Of a stretch of DNA of 64,000 nucleotides, positions 1 to 7,658 are shown in pieces. Below the pieces are notes generated by a model that saw only the letters and a program-made list of their open reading frames with translations, was not told the DNA's origin and did no database searches. Each line of letters begins with the position of its first letter. Position 1 is the stretch's first letter. The stretch spans positions 310,001-374,000 of the forward strand of contig CBDDHT010000003.1 in the NCBI GenBank assembly GCA_965228615.1, written 5' to 3'. This stretch comes from CBDDHT01 sp965228615. GTDB taxonomy: Bacteria; Pseudomonadota; Alphaproteobacteria; Rhizobiales; Methyloligellaceae. A program made the translations under genes and the position numbers.

Positions 1-401
1 GGCAGGGCAACCCGGTCCCCGGCGTCCATTGTCGCCAGGAAGGCCAGAAGAAATCCGGCCGACGAGCCGGTCGTAACAACGATGCGATCGACGCCCACAT
101 CGCACTGATAACGTTCCGCGTAATAGCGCGAGATGCGCTCGCGCAGCTGCGGCACACCGAGAGCATCCGTATAGCCAAGCTTGTCGCCGTCGAGTGCAGC
201 CTTCGCTGCATCGATCACAACCCTTGGCGCCGGAGTGGCAGGCTGGCCGACCTCCATATGGATGATGTCTTCCCCTGCCGCCTGGCGTTCGTTGGCAAGA
301 CGCATCACGTCCATAACGATGAACGGGTCGATATCACTGCGGTCAGCTGCCGGGCTTGGAAGTGCCATTTCGGCAGCAGGCACGGGGTCGGGTACACTCA
401 T
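1..401 (-). CDS. Class I/II PLP-dependent aminotransferase, C-terminus cut by window edge
   Basis: The visible 133 codons begin at an ATG at 401 and run off the left edge, so this is an edge truncation and not a broken gene. After a variable N-terminus (about 20 residues), the segments IIHMEVGQP, GYTDALGVPQLRERI and VTTGSSAGFLLAF match the N-terminal part of fold-type I aspartate/alanine-type aminotransferases: the substrate-side GQP turn, the Y-T/S-x-x-G-x-x-x-LR helix and the cofactor-phosphate loop. The PLP-binding lysine would lie outside the window. The amino-acid substrate cannot be told from this part. It is divergent from the M48 protease, with about 265 bp between them. Confidence 0.85.
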   Translation of the reverse strand, partial: MSVPDPVPAAEMALPSPAADRSDIDPFIVMDVMRLANERQAAGEDIIHMEVGQPATPAPRVVIDAAKAALDGDKLGYTDALGVPQLRERISRYYAERYQCDVGVDRIVVTTGSSAGFLLAFLATMDAGDRVAL

Positions 402-667
402 CGGTATCAACCTTGCGTGAGGGAGGGCGATCAAGACTGGGAGTCGCCACTCTATAGCCCTAATCTGGGCAATCAATTCGGATTATGAACAATATAAGGC
501 CCTGCTCGCCAAAGATCTTGAGCGCATTGGGCGCGTAATTGGGTCGCGTTATGGCCGGATTGACCCTGGTGAAGAGGCGCACTAACGTGAAGCTGCTTCG
601 CGCCGCCGGCATTTTATGAGCTGAAAACAGAGTGTTTGCCGATGTTGGCGCATGGATCGAGGCCATC

Positions 668-2074
668 ATGAAAAGTTTTTTTGGCAGCAGTCGACCTTTC
701 AAAGGTCGAACGATCAGACGCAGCGGCAAGATGCTGGCCACTGCCGTGGTCTCAACGTTGCTCGCCTTGCCCGCCCCCGCACACGCGCAATTCATTCGAG
801 ATGCCGAGATCGAACGCCTGCTGGCCGACTATGCGGCGCCGGTTCTGAAGGCAGCAGGGCTCGGCGGCCAGAATATCAAAGTCCATATCGTTCGCGATGA
901 AAGTTTCAATGCCTTCGTGGTGGATGGACGGAACATGTTCATGAATTCCGGCACGATCATGAAATCGGCAACGCCGAATCAGGTCATCGGAATTTTGGCC
1001 CATGAGACCGGACATATCGCAGGCGGCCATCTGTCCGGCCGGCGACAGGCCGCTAGCCGAGCGCGATCCGCCGCGCTTATGGCCCAGATCCTGGGACTTC
1101 TGGGCATTGCCGCCGGCGCTGTCGCAGGCGGCGATTCGCAGATCGGCTCGGCAGCATCCGGCGTGATATTCGGCGGCCAGTCAATTGCCCAGCGCACACT
1201 TCTCTCCTATGTCCGTGCCCAGGAATCGGCAGCTGACCAGGCAGCAGTCTCCTATCTGAATGCAACGCGTCAATCGGTACGCGGCATGATCGAGACTTTC
1301 GAATTCTTTGCCGACCAGTCTTTGGCTGGCCGACGCTTCGCCGATCCTTATGTCCTCAGTCATCCTATGCCGCGCCAGCGCATTGCCCAATTGCACAATC
1401 TGGCAAAGCGCAGCCGGTATTTCGACAAGAAGGATCCGCCGGAACTGCAACTGCGACATGATCTCGTGCGCGCAAAGCTTTGGGGATTCCTGGAACGCGA
1501 TCCGCGCCTGGTACTCAACCGTTATCCGAATTCGGACCAGAGTTTGCCGGCACGCTATGCCCGCGCCATCGCCCGGTGCCGCGGTCAGGGCCCGAAAGCG
1601 TGCATGCCGGATCTCGATGCACTGATCAAGGAGCGGCCAAAATACCCCTTCTTTTGGGAACTCAAAGGCGAATGGCTTATTCGCGCCGGCCGGCCCGGGG
1701 ACGCCATTGCTCCCCTGCGGAAGGCCGTTTCACTTGCACCGCGCGAGAGCCTGACCCGTATCATGTACAGCCAGGCACTGTTGAACTCGGGAAAATCCGG
1801 TAAGAGCGTAAACGAAGCCATCAAGAACCTTCGCAAAGCACTCGCGCGCGAAACCGAGCATGCTTTGGGCTACAGGATGCTTGCGACAGCCTATGGCCGT
1901 AAAAAACGCTACGCGGAAGCTGAACTGGCATCAGCGCATGCCTATCTCTATGAGGGCAATATCAAACTGGCGAAGGTGCAGGCCACACGGGCCAAGGCAA
2001 AGCTGCGCCGTGGATCCGCAGCCTGGGTGCAGGCTGACGACATTCTCAACTTCCAACCGCCCAAAAGGCGCTAG
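668..2074 (+). CDS. M48 family metalloprotease with C-terminal TPR repeats (BepA/YfgC-like)
   Basis: A predicted periplasmic zinc protease of 468 aa, probably for outer-membrane protein quality control like E. coli BepA. I chose the ATG at 668 because GAGG lies seven bases upstream and a signal peptide follows (hydrophobic MLATAVVSTLLALPAPAHA, cleavage near AHA-Q). A GTG at 632 in the same frame is the alternative. The zinc motif HETGH lies near residue 111, with the downstream ligand glutamate in AQESAAD near residue 182. The second half (from about residue 290) has helix-turn-helix repeats typical of TPRs (PLRKAVSLAPRES, NLRKALARETEHALGYRMLA). A DsbA-like gene follows after 21 bp, so the two probably form an envelope-folding operon. 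Confidence 0.9.
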   Translation: MKSFFGSSRPFKGRTIRRSGKMLATAVVSTLLALPAPAHAQFIRDAEIERLLADYAAPVLKAAGLGGQNIKVHIVRDESFNAFVVDGRNMFMNSGTIMKSATPNQVIGILAHETGHIAGGHLSGRRQAASRARSAALMAQILGLLGIAAGAVAGGDSQIGSAASGVIFGGQSIAQRTLLSYVRAQESAADQAAVSYLNATRQSVRGMIETFEFFADQSLAGRRFADPYVLSHPMPRQRIAQLHNLAKRSRYFDKKDPPELQLRHDLVRAKLWGFLERDPRLVLNRYPNSDQSLPARYARAIARCRGQGPKACMPDLDALIKERPKYPFFWELKGEWLIRAGRPGDAIAPLRKAVSLAPRESLTRIMYSQALLNSGKSGKSVNEAIKNLRKALARETEHALGYRMLATAYGRKKRYAEAELASAHAYLYEGNIKLAKVQATRAKAKLRRGSAAWVQADDILNFQPPKRR

Positions 2075-2095
2075 AAATATCTGGAGACTCCCTGG

Positions 2096-2863
2096 ATGAA
2101 GCAACTGATATCGATCGCGCGCCGCACGGTGATGGTCGCTATGATCTTCGCTGCCCTCGCCGCCGCGCCTCACAAGGCCGTCGCCGCGGACGCTGCGTTC
2201 AATGACGGGCAGAAAAAAGCAATTGAGCAGATTGTTCGCGACTATCTCATGAACAATCCAGAACTCATCACTGAGATGCAGGAGGCATTGCAGAACAAGG
2301 TTCTGACCAACGCCATCACCCAGAATTCCAAAACCCTGTATCGGTCTGAGTTTTCCTTTGTTGCCGGCAATCCCAAAGGGGATGTCACGGTGGTCGAATT
2401 CTTCGATTACAATTGCGGTTTCTGCAAGCGTGCGCTTGGTGCCGTCTTGAAGCTGATCGAAACAGACAAGAATGTTCGCGTCGTCTTCAAAGAGCTTCCG
2501 ATTTTTGGCGAGCATTCCGTTGCTGCCGCCAGGGTCGCCATGGCCGCTGCCGAACAAGGCAAATATATGGAGGTCCACAACGCTCTCATGCGAACGCGCG
2601 GACAGGTCAATGGCGACGTCGCCATGTCAACGGCCCGTAAGCTCGGGCTCGACATTGATAAGCTGAAGGCCGACATGCAAAGCAAGAAAGTCGAAGGCGG
2701 GATCCAGGAAACTATGGCACTCGCACAATCGATCGGCCTCGAAGGCACACCCTTTTATCTGGTCGGCGATCGGGCGATTCCGGGTGGACCGGCGAACCTC
2801 TATGATCTGTTCGTCGAGTATATCGCGGATGTGCGCAAGAACGGCTGCACTGCGACGTGTTAA
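2096..2863 (+). CDS. DsbA family thiol:disulfide oxidoreductase
   Basis: A 255-aa secreted thioredoxin-fold protein. The N-terminus has a signal peptide (positive MKQLISIARR, hydrophobic stretch, cleavage near AVAA-D). It is followed by a helical segment (DGQKKAIEQIVRDYLMNNPELI) seen in Com1/BdbD/ScsC-like members. The active site CGFC is at residues 107-110 in the context VVEFFDYNCGFCKRAL, and the cis-Pro loop is GLEGTPFYLVGD near residue 220. It probably introduces or isomerises disulfides in periplasmic proteins. It lies 21 bp after the M48 protease with GGAG ahead of the ATG, consistent with co-expression. Which Dsb subclass it belongs to cannot be decided without its redox partner. Confidence 0.88.
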   Translation: MKQLISIARRTVMVAMIFAALAAAPHKAVAADAAFNDGQKKAIEQIVRDYLMNNPELITEMQEALQNKVLTNAITQNSKTLYRSEFSFVAGNPKGDVTVVEFFDYNCGFCKRALGAVLKLIETDKNVRVVFKELPIFGEHSVAAARVAMAAAEQGKYMEVHNALMRTRGQVNGDVAMSTARKLGLDIDKLKADMQSKKVEGGIQETMALAQSIGLEGTPFYLVGDRAIPGGPANLYDLFVEYIADVRKNGCTATC

Positions 2864-2993
2864 CGGCGGCGACTTGAGCGCTTTGCAAGGTGCATGAAAA
2901 GCTGTTAGACGGATCGCGAAGGAACCGGGTGGGTATCGATAACACGCGCCCGTTTTCGAGCCCTCCAGTCATGCTTTCGCACAGACGTGGACC

Positions 2994-3452
2994 ATGCCAA
3001 AGCCCATCTACGTCCTTAACGGCCCAAACCTTAACCTGCTCGGCACCCGCGAGCCGGATATCTATGGTTCGGCAACACTGGACGATGTGCGCGATCTGGC
3101 AACCAGACAGGCCACCGAACTGGATCTTGATATCGTATTCCGGCAATCTAATCATGAAGGTGAAATCGTCGATTGGATCCAGGAAGCACGCGATCAGGGA
3201 TCGGCGATTGTTATCAATGCCGGTGCCTATACCCACACGTCGGTCGCAATCCTTGATGCCCTCCTTGGTGCAGAATTGCCTGTGATCGAATTGCACATTT
3301 CAAACATTTACCGTCGTGAGTCGTTTCGTCATCGCTCGCATATCTCGCGCGCGGCCACTGGCGTCATCTGCGGTCTCGGTATTTCCGGCTATGCGCTCGC
3401 AGTTCGAGCAGCAGCGGATCTCGTCGATACCTCAAACACGGCGAACGGCTAA
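2994..3452 (+). CDS. aroQ: 3-dehydroquinate dehydratase, type II
   Basis: The third enzyme of the shikimate pathway, converting 3-dehydroquinate to 3-dehydroshikimate in the cytosol. At 152 aa it has the normal type II length. The signature LNGPNLNLLGTREPDIYG spans residues 8-25 and holds the catalytic tyrosine (about Y24). The anion-site motif ELHISNIYRRE is near residue 101 with the catalytic histidine. The R/H-rich SFRHRS segment that closes the active site is present. It is the first gene of the block aroQ-accB-accC-aat, a gene order common in Alphaproteobacteria, with 9 bp to accB. Confidence 0.96.
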   Translation: MPKPIYVLNGPNLNLLGTREPDIYGSATLDDVRDLATRQATELDLDIVFRQSNHEGEIVDWIQEARDQGSAIVINAGAYTHTSVAILDALLGAELPVIELHISNIYRRESFRHRSHISRAATGVICGLGISGYALAVRAAADLVDTSNTANG

Positions 3453-3461
3453 GGTCAGGCC

Positions 3462-3941
3462 ATGGCAAAAGAGACGACCAAAACAAAAAGAAATGTCGAC
3501 CAGGAACTCATTCGCGAGCTGGCCAATCTTCTTGGCGAGACCGGACTGACGGAAATCGAGATCGAGCAGGAAGGTCTTCGCGTTCGTGTCGCACGCAATG
3601 TAAGCGTGAGCGCATCCGTGCCAGCAAGTCCGCAGCTTCGCTTGCAGGCCGAGCCCGATCCCGGCGCACGTGGACCGGGTGGCGGCGAACCCGATATCGC
3701 ATCCCATCCGGGCGCCGTGACGTCGCCCATGGTCGGAACGGCCTATCGCGCCGCCGAACCGGGTGCCCCCCCATTTATCGAAGTCGGCACGACAGTTAAG
3801 AGCGGCCAGACGATTCTGATCGTCGAAGCCATGAAGACAATGAATCATATCCCGGCATCACGCGCCGGGACGGTCACAGCAATCCTCGTCGAGGACGGCC
3901 AACCGGTCGAATATGGCGAGCCGCTTGTCATTATCGAATAA
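3462..3941 (+). CDS. accB: Biotin carboxyl carrier protein of acetyl-CoA carboxylase
   Basis: The 159-aa carrier subunit of acetyl-CoA carboxylase. It carries CO2 on a covalently bound biotin between biotin carboxylase and carboxyltransferase, the first step of fatty acid synthesis. The biotinyl domain occupies the last 80 residues, and the biotinylated lysine is K125 in EAMKTM, 35 residues from the C-terminus as usual. The N-terminal helical region (DQELIRELANLLGETGLTE) is joined by an Ala/Pro/Gly-rich linker (about residues 45-85). It is directly followed by accC after 29 bp. Confidence 0.97.
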   Translation: MAKETTKTKRNVDQELIRELANLLGETGLTEIEIEQEGLRVRVARNVSVSASVPASPQLRLQAEPDPGARGPGGGEPDIASHPGAVTSPMVGTAYRAAEPGAPPFIEVGTTVKSGQTILIVEAMKTMNHIPASRAGTVTAILVEDGQPVEYGEPLVIIE

Positions 3942-3970
3942 GCGAGCCGGCGCCGATTAGGTCATCGACT

Positions 3971-5311
3971 ATGTTCGACAAGGTACTTATCGCCAATCGT
4001 GGAGAGGTGGCGCTCCGAATCCAACGTGCCTGCAAGGAGCTGGGCATCGTCACTGTCGCCGTTCATTCCACGGCCGACGAAGATGCAATGCACGTCAAGC
4101 TGGCCGACGAGAGTGTCTGCATCGGACCACCCGTCGCGAGTGAAAGCTATTTGAACATTCCGGCGATCCTCGCAGCATGCGAGATTACCAATGCGGACGC
4201 GGTCCATCCGGGCTACGGTTTCTTGTCGGAAAATCCGAAATTCGTCGACATTCTCGATGAGCACGGCATCACCTTCATCGGCCCGACGGCCGAACATGTC
4301 CGTATCATGGGCGACAAGATCAAAGCCAAGGAGACGGTCAAAGCGGTAGGCATTCCTGTCGTCCCTGGCTCCGAAGATGTCGTTACGGATGATGGTGTCG
4401 CTGCGGAAATCGCGGACGAAATCGGTTATCCAGTCCTGGTGAAGGCTGCTGCAGGCGGTGGCGGGCGCGGCATGCAGGTTGCGCGCACACCGGACGAACT
4501 CCCGACAGCGCTTTCAACGGCGCGGGCCGAAGCGAAAGCGGCCTTTGGCGACAATCGCCTCTATCTTGAGAAATACCTCTCACTGCCGCGCCACATCGAG
4601 ATCCAGGTCCTTGGCGATGGTAAAGGCCGTGCGGTTCATCTCGGCGAGCGAGATTGCTCATTGCAGCGCCGCCATCAGAAAATCTGGGAAGAAGCCCCTT
4701 CACCGGCTCTCAACGCCGAGGAACGTGAAGAAATCGGCACAACCGTCGCCAAAGCCATGCAGGATCTCAAGTATCGCGGTGTCGGTACGGTCGAGTTTCT
4801 CTATGAGCAGGGCGAGTTCTATTTCATCGAAATGAATACCCGCCTTCAGGTCGAACACCCGGTCACGGAAATGATCACCGGCATCGATCTGGTGATCGAG
4901 CAGATCCGGATTGCATCAGGCGCCGGGCTGACGATTACGCAGGACGAAGTCAAGTTCGAAGGCCATGCCATCGAATGCCGGATCAATGCAGAGAACCCGT
5001 CGACCTTCATGCCATCACCCGGCAAGGTGACCCAGTTCCATCCGCCTGGCGGTCCAGGTACGCGCGTCGATTCAGGGGCTTATGCCGGATATACGATCCC
5101 GGCCTATTATGACAGCCTGATCGGTAAGCTGATCGTTCAGGCCCGCAATCGGAACGAATGCCTCATGCGGTTGCGGCGTGCACTGGGCGAATTCGTTATC
5201 GACGGGATCGAGACAACCATCCCGTTATTCAACGCGCTGGTGACGGAGCCCGACATCGTGAATGGCGCTTACGATATTCACTGGCTCGAAAAACACCTCC
5301 GAAAGCCTTAA
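3971..5311 (+). CDS. accC: Acetyl-CoA carboxylase, biotin carboxylase subunit
   Basis: An ATP-grasp enzyme of 446 aa that carboxylates the biotin on AccB using bicarbonate and ATP. MFDKVLIANRGEVALRI opens the N-terminal preATP-grasp domain. The glycine-rich ATP loop KAAAGGGGRGM lies near residues 156-166. The catalytic EMNTRLQVEHPVTE is near residues 288-301, followed by the C-terminal domain ECRINAENP. Length and motifs are those of the stand-alone subunit, not of a fused propionyl-CoA or pyruvate carboxylase. It is in an operon with accB upstream and aat 27 bp downstream. Confidence 0.97.
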   Translation: MFDKVLIANRGEVALRIQRACKELGIVTVAVHSTADEDAMHVKLADESVCIGPPVASESYLNIPAILAACEITNADAVHPGYGFLSENPKFVDILDEHGITFIGPTAEHVRIMGDKIKAKETVKAVGIPVVPGSEDVVTDDGVAAEIADEIGYPVLVKAAAGGGGRGMQVARTPDELPTALSTARAEAKAAFGDNRLYLEKYLSLPRHIEIQVLGDGKGRAVHLGERDCSLQRRHQKIWEEAPSPALNAEEREEIGTTVAKAMQDLKYRGVGTVEFLYEQGEFYFIEMNTRLQVEHPVTEMITGIDLVIEQIRIASGAGLTITQDEVKFEGHAIECRINAENPSTFMPSPGKVTQFHPPGGPGTRVDSGAYAGYTIPAYYDSLIGKLIVQARNRNECLMRLRRALGEFVIDGIETTIPLFNALVTEPDIVNGAYDIHWLEKHLRKP

Positions 5312-5338
5312 GGTACCGGTTCGACGCTCCGGAGGCAC

Positions 5339-6031
5339 ATGAGTTCGATCAACGACATCATGGTGGAGATCACCCCGCAGGTCCTCTTGAAGGCCTATGC
5401 GTGCGGTATTTTCCCGATGGCCGAGAGTGCCGATGACAATGCACTCTACTGGATCGAACCTGAACGTCGCGGCATCTTACCCCTCGATGGCCTGCATGTG
5501 CCCCGAAGCCTGGCGCGTACAATCAAACGCGGTTCCTTCGAGATCAGGGTGGATCATGATTTCGAAGGCGTCATTGCCGGATGCGCCGAAGCCAAGGAAG
5601 GGCGCAACAGCACCTGGATCAACAATCGCATCCGGGCGCTCTATAGCGAGTTGTTTGCTTTGGGCTTTTGCCACACTGTCGAGGCCTGGAAGGACGGAAA
5701 GCTCGTCGGCGGTCTGTACGGTGTCCATCTGGCAGGCGCTTTTTTTGGCGAGAGCATGTTTTCGCGCACCCGGGATGCCAGCAAGGTCGCATTGGTCTAT
5801 CTCGTTGCGCGCCTGCGGCATGGCGGGTTCCGCCTCCTGGACACGCAATTCGTAACGGATCACCTGGTCAGATTCGGTGCCGTCGAGGTCAGCCGTGAAA
5901 AGTTTCAAGGCCTTCTGGAGGACGCTCTATTGGGATCGGCCGATTTCTCCAGATTCTCTTCCAGCGCTTCGCCTTCAGACGTCTTGCAGGCCGTCAGCCA
6001 GACATCGAAGACAGGATGCTCGACCGCGTGA
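5339..6031 (+). CDS. aat: Leucyl/phenylalanyl-tRNA--protein transferase
   Basis: This enzyme adds Leu or Phe from aminoacyl-tRNA to N-terminal Arg/Lys of proteins, making N-degrons for ClpS/ClpAP. The 230 aa contain the family hallmarks: AYACGIFPMAE near residue 20, WIEPERRGILPL near residue 40, TWINNRI near residue 90 and LVGGLYGVHLAGAFFGESMFS near residues 122-142. A GGAGG sits just before the ATG. The last 25 residues are a low-complexity Ser-rich tail. Its 127-bp 3' end overlaps, tail to tail, the DUF2155 gene on the other strand, so the tail may be an extension beyond the conserved domain. Confidence 0.95.
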   Translation: MSSINDIMVEITPQVLLKAYACGIFPMAESADDNALYWIEPERRGILPLDGLHVPRSLARTIKRGSFEIRVDHDFEGVIAGCAEAKEGRNSTWINNRIRALYSELFALGFCHTVEAWKDGKLVGGLYGVHLAGAFFGESMFSRTRDASKVALVYLVARLRHGGFRLLDTQFVTDHLVRFGAVEVSREKFQGLLEDALLGSADFSRFSSSASPSDVLQAVSQTSKTGCSTA

Positions 6032-6402
6032 AGCCCAGGGCTTTCCGCAAACATCCATCCCGTGAAGATACGCTGCGTTTCACCATTGAGCTTGACCTCG
6101 TCGACCTCGACGAAGCCGGAGGTCAGTGGCGGCTCCGTCGGGTCCCGCGAGAAACAAACCCGTGGCGTGACGACCAACGCACCAAAGCGAACTTGCTCGC
6201 CAATCGGAACCTGCAGATGGGAAATGCGCGCCGTGACCTTGTCCAGCGCGGCGAAGACTGCAACGTCGTTTTCGATTTTCTCCGCCAAGGCATGATCGCG
6301 CGTCAACATGACCAGGAACGCAGCCTGAACGATCATGGCAGCAAGCAAGAGGCGTCGTGCACCACGCTGGCGATTGGCCGGTCTTCGCACGCTAACCCTC
6401 AT
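5905..6402 (-). CDS. DUF2155 domain-containing exported protein
   Basis: A 165-aa protein with an Arg-rich N-terminus followed by one hydrophobic segment (about residues 18-35, LLLAAMIVQAAFLVML), so it is exported or membrane-anchored. The rest matches DUF2155: DKVTARISHLQVPIGEQVRFGALVVTPRVCF and the closing IFTGWMFAESPGLHAVEHPVFDVWLTAC. The function of the family is unknown. It converges on aat and overlaps its last 127 bp. The order accBC-aat-DUF2155-NDUFA12 is widely conserved in alphaproteobacteria, which supports the call. Confidence 0.9.
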   Translation of the reverse strand: MRVSVRRPANRQRGARRLLLAAMIVQAAFLVMLTRDHALAEKIENDVAVFAALDKVTARISHLQVPIGEQVRFGALVVTPRVCFSRDPTEPPLTSGFVEVDEVKLNGETQRIFTGWMFAESPGLHAVEHPVFDVWLTACKTSEGEALEENLEKSADPNRASSRRP

Positions 6403-6538
6403 GTCTCATTAGCTTGTCTTTCGCGCTGTCTGGTACTGCTCGGATAATAAGAGCCGATGATCTCGAGCTGTGCTCGACACGCTGGGCTATCACGTGATCC
6501 CGAATTGCAGCGAGCAGGTCTGATCGTTTGTCCCGATC

Positions 6539-6919
6539 CTACTCCGGTTTCCAGGCGTCATAATCCCCTGTTGCCGCTGGCCGGCGGGCGGGGGTTAGGA
6601 TGCTACCAGCTGGCCGGTATGCATTTTCGGTCCCCGTTCCGTTCGGCTGGTGCGGCTTCTGCCACGATCTCGCTTTGTAGTCCACCTCACTCGGCAATTC
6701 GTCGAGCGTATGATGAAGCCAGCCATGCCATTCGGGCGGCACGCGTGAAGCCTCAGCCAGATCTTTATAGACCACCCAGCGACGGCGCCCCTTTCGTTCG
6801 CGATAATAGCGGTTCCCGAGGCTATCCTCACCCACCTGCTCTCCCTTGCGCCAGGTGAAGAAGCGCGTCCCGATGGTATTGCCAGTCCACCAGGCAAAGA
6901 CTTCTGTGAAGAGTCCCAT
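6539..6919 (-). CDS. NADH:ubiquinone oxidoreductase NDUFA12-family accessory subunit
   Basis: A 126-aa homologue of mitochondrial complex I subunit B17.2/NDUFA12, found with complex I in Alphaproteobacteria. The diagnostic run is WWTGNTIGTRFFTW, GNRYYRERKGRRRWVVYK, ASRVPPEWHGWLHHTLDE and the C-terminal WQKPHQPNGTGTENAYRPAGS. I start it at the ATG at 6919 (GLFTEVFAWW), since family members begin there and GAGGA precedes it. The frame stays open upstream to 7195 but that part looks non-coding, and the ATG at 6937 is a second possibility. It probably acts at the membrane arm of complex I. Confidence 0.93.
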   Translation of the reverse strand: MGLFTEVFAWWTGNTIGTRFFTWRKGEQVGEDSLGNRYYRERKGRRRWVVYKDLAEASRVPPEWHGWLHHTLDELPSEVDYKARSWQKPHQPNGTGTENAYRPAGSILTPARRPAATGDYDAWKPE

Positions 6920-7658
6920 CCCGATTCGGATCCTCATTATTGAAGGCGCCGGACTATGGCACTCGATCCTTTGCCATGTCCATAGATCGCCGGTATCCAT
7001 CCATTTGTCGATAGCACGCCGATTTGCACTTTCAGAACACGCTTTTTTTAAGCGGAAAAAGGCCCGATAGATATGCCTCAAACGATGAATCTGCGTCCTT
7101 TTTGACACAGGTTGCGACATACATATTCCAGCCGATCGGAACCAACACTTGTCCCCAGGCGGGTCCGCGCTACGGCGAATCGGTCTATCATCCACACAAC
7201 ACGAGGCGGCGTGGGGTTTTTGCGTCTTAAGAACCGGCCCAATTCACAGGATTTCCACCGGTTGGAATCAGTTTTCCAACGACCACCCACAACATTTAGC
7301 GTTTCATTCACCCCTGCATACTAATGCTTGACGAGATGACCGAGTCGTCATAGCTTTCGGGACCGCGAACAAACGAGGTTCGAGGAGAGCGTAAGGCCCA
7401 CACGAGCGGGGCTCTCGAACGGCCGAGGCGATGCGGCATTGGCAGTGCACAGACGCTGTGGGGTTAGCCGGACTTGGCAAGTGTGATGTTCGTATCAGTG
7501 CGTACTGCATTCAAAAAAAACGGCCAGTTGCGGCGTCAATTCTGTGTGCGCACCGAGTGTGAGCATCCAACACGTTTGGATAACGGGTCAAAAACACGAA
7601 ACGAACGGTGTGGGCCGGGGCTGGCTCATGCTTCAAATTTTAGAGGGCATCAAAAATA
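6920..7658. other. Long intergenic region upstream of nrdJ with several hairpins
   Basis: About 740 bp without a convincing gene. The promoter of NDUFA12 (leftward) must lie here, and so must that of nrdJ (rightward). I see a perfect 7-bp inverted repeat GTTGGAA/TTCCAAC at 7261-7280. The 7329-7460 segment holds several stems. TGACGA/TCGTCA is at 7329-7350. CGAAC/GTTCG at 7366-7382 competes with a pairing of 7378-7390 with 7411-7420. CACAG/CTGTG is at 7448-7460. I could not find the conserved B12 box of a cobalamin riboswitch or an ORF with protein-like composition. Confidence 0.4.

Noticed and set aside
460..795. Minus-strand 111-codon ORF opposite the start of the M48 protease
   Set aside because: It lacks a ribosome site and domain pattern, and most of it is the complement of the protease signal-peptide region.
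1931..2578. 215-codon minus-strand ORF opposite the M48 and DsbA genes
   Set aside because: Antisense shadow; both plus-strand genes have clear signal peptides and active-site motifs.
7081..7330. Replication origin with DnaA boxes
   Set aside because: Some TTCCAC/TCCACA-like words occur, but no cluster of TTATCCACA-type boxes and no origin-linked genes are present.
6920..7658. Cobalamin riboswitch ahead of nrdJ
   Set aside because: Expected from the gene's function, but the conserved B12 box and core segments could not be recognised by eye.
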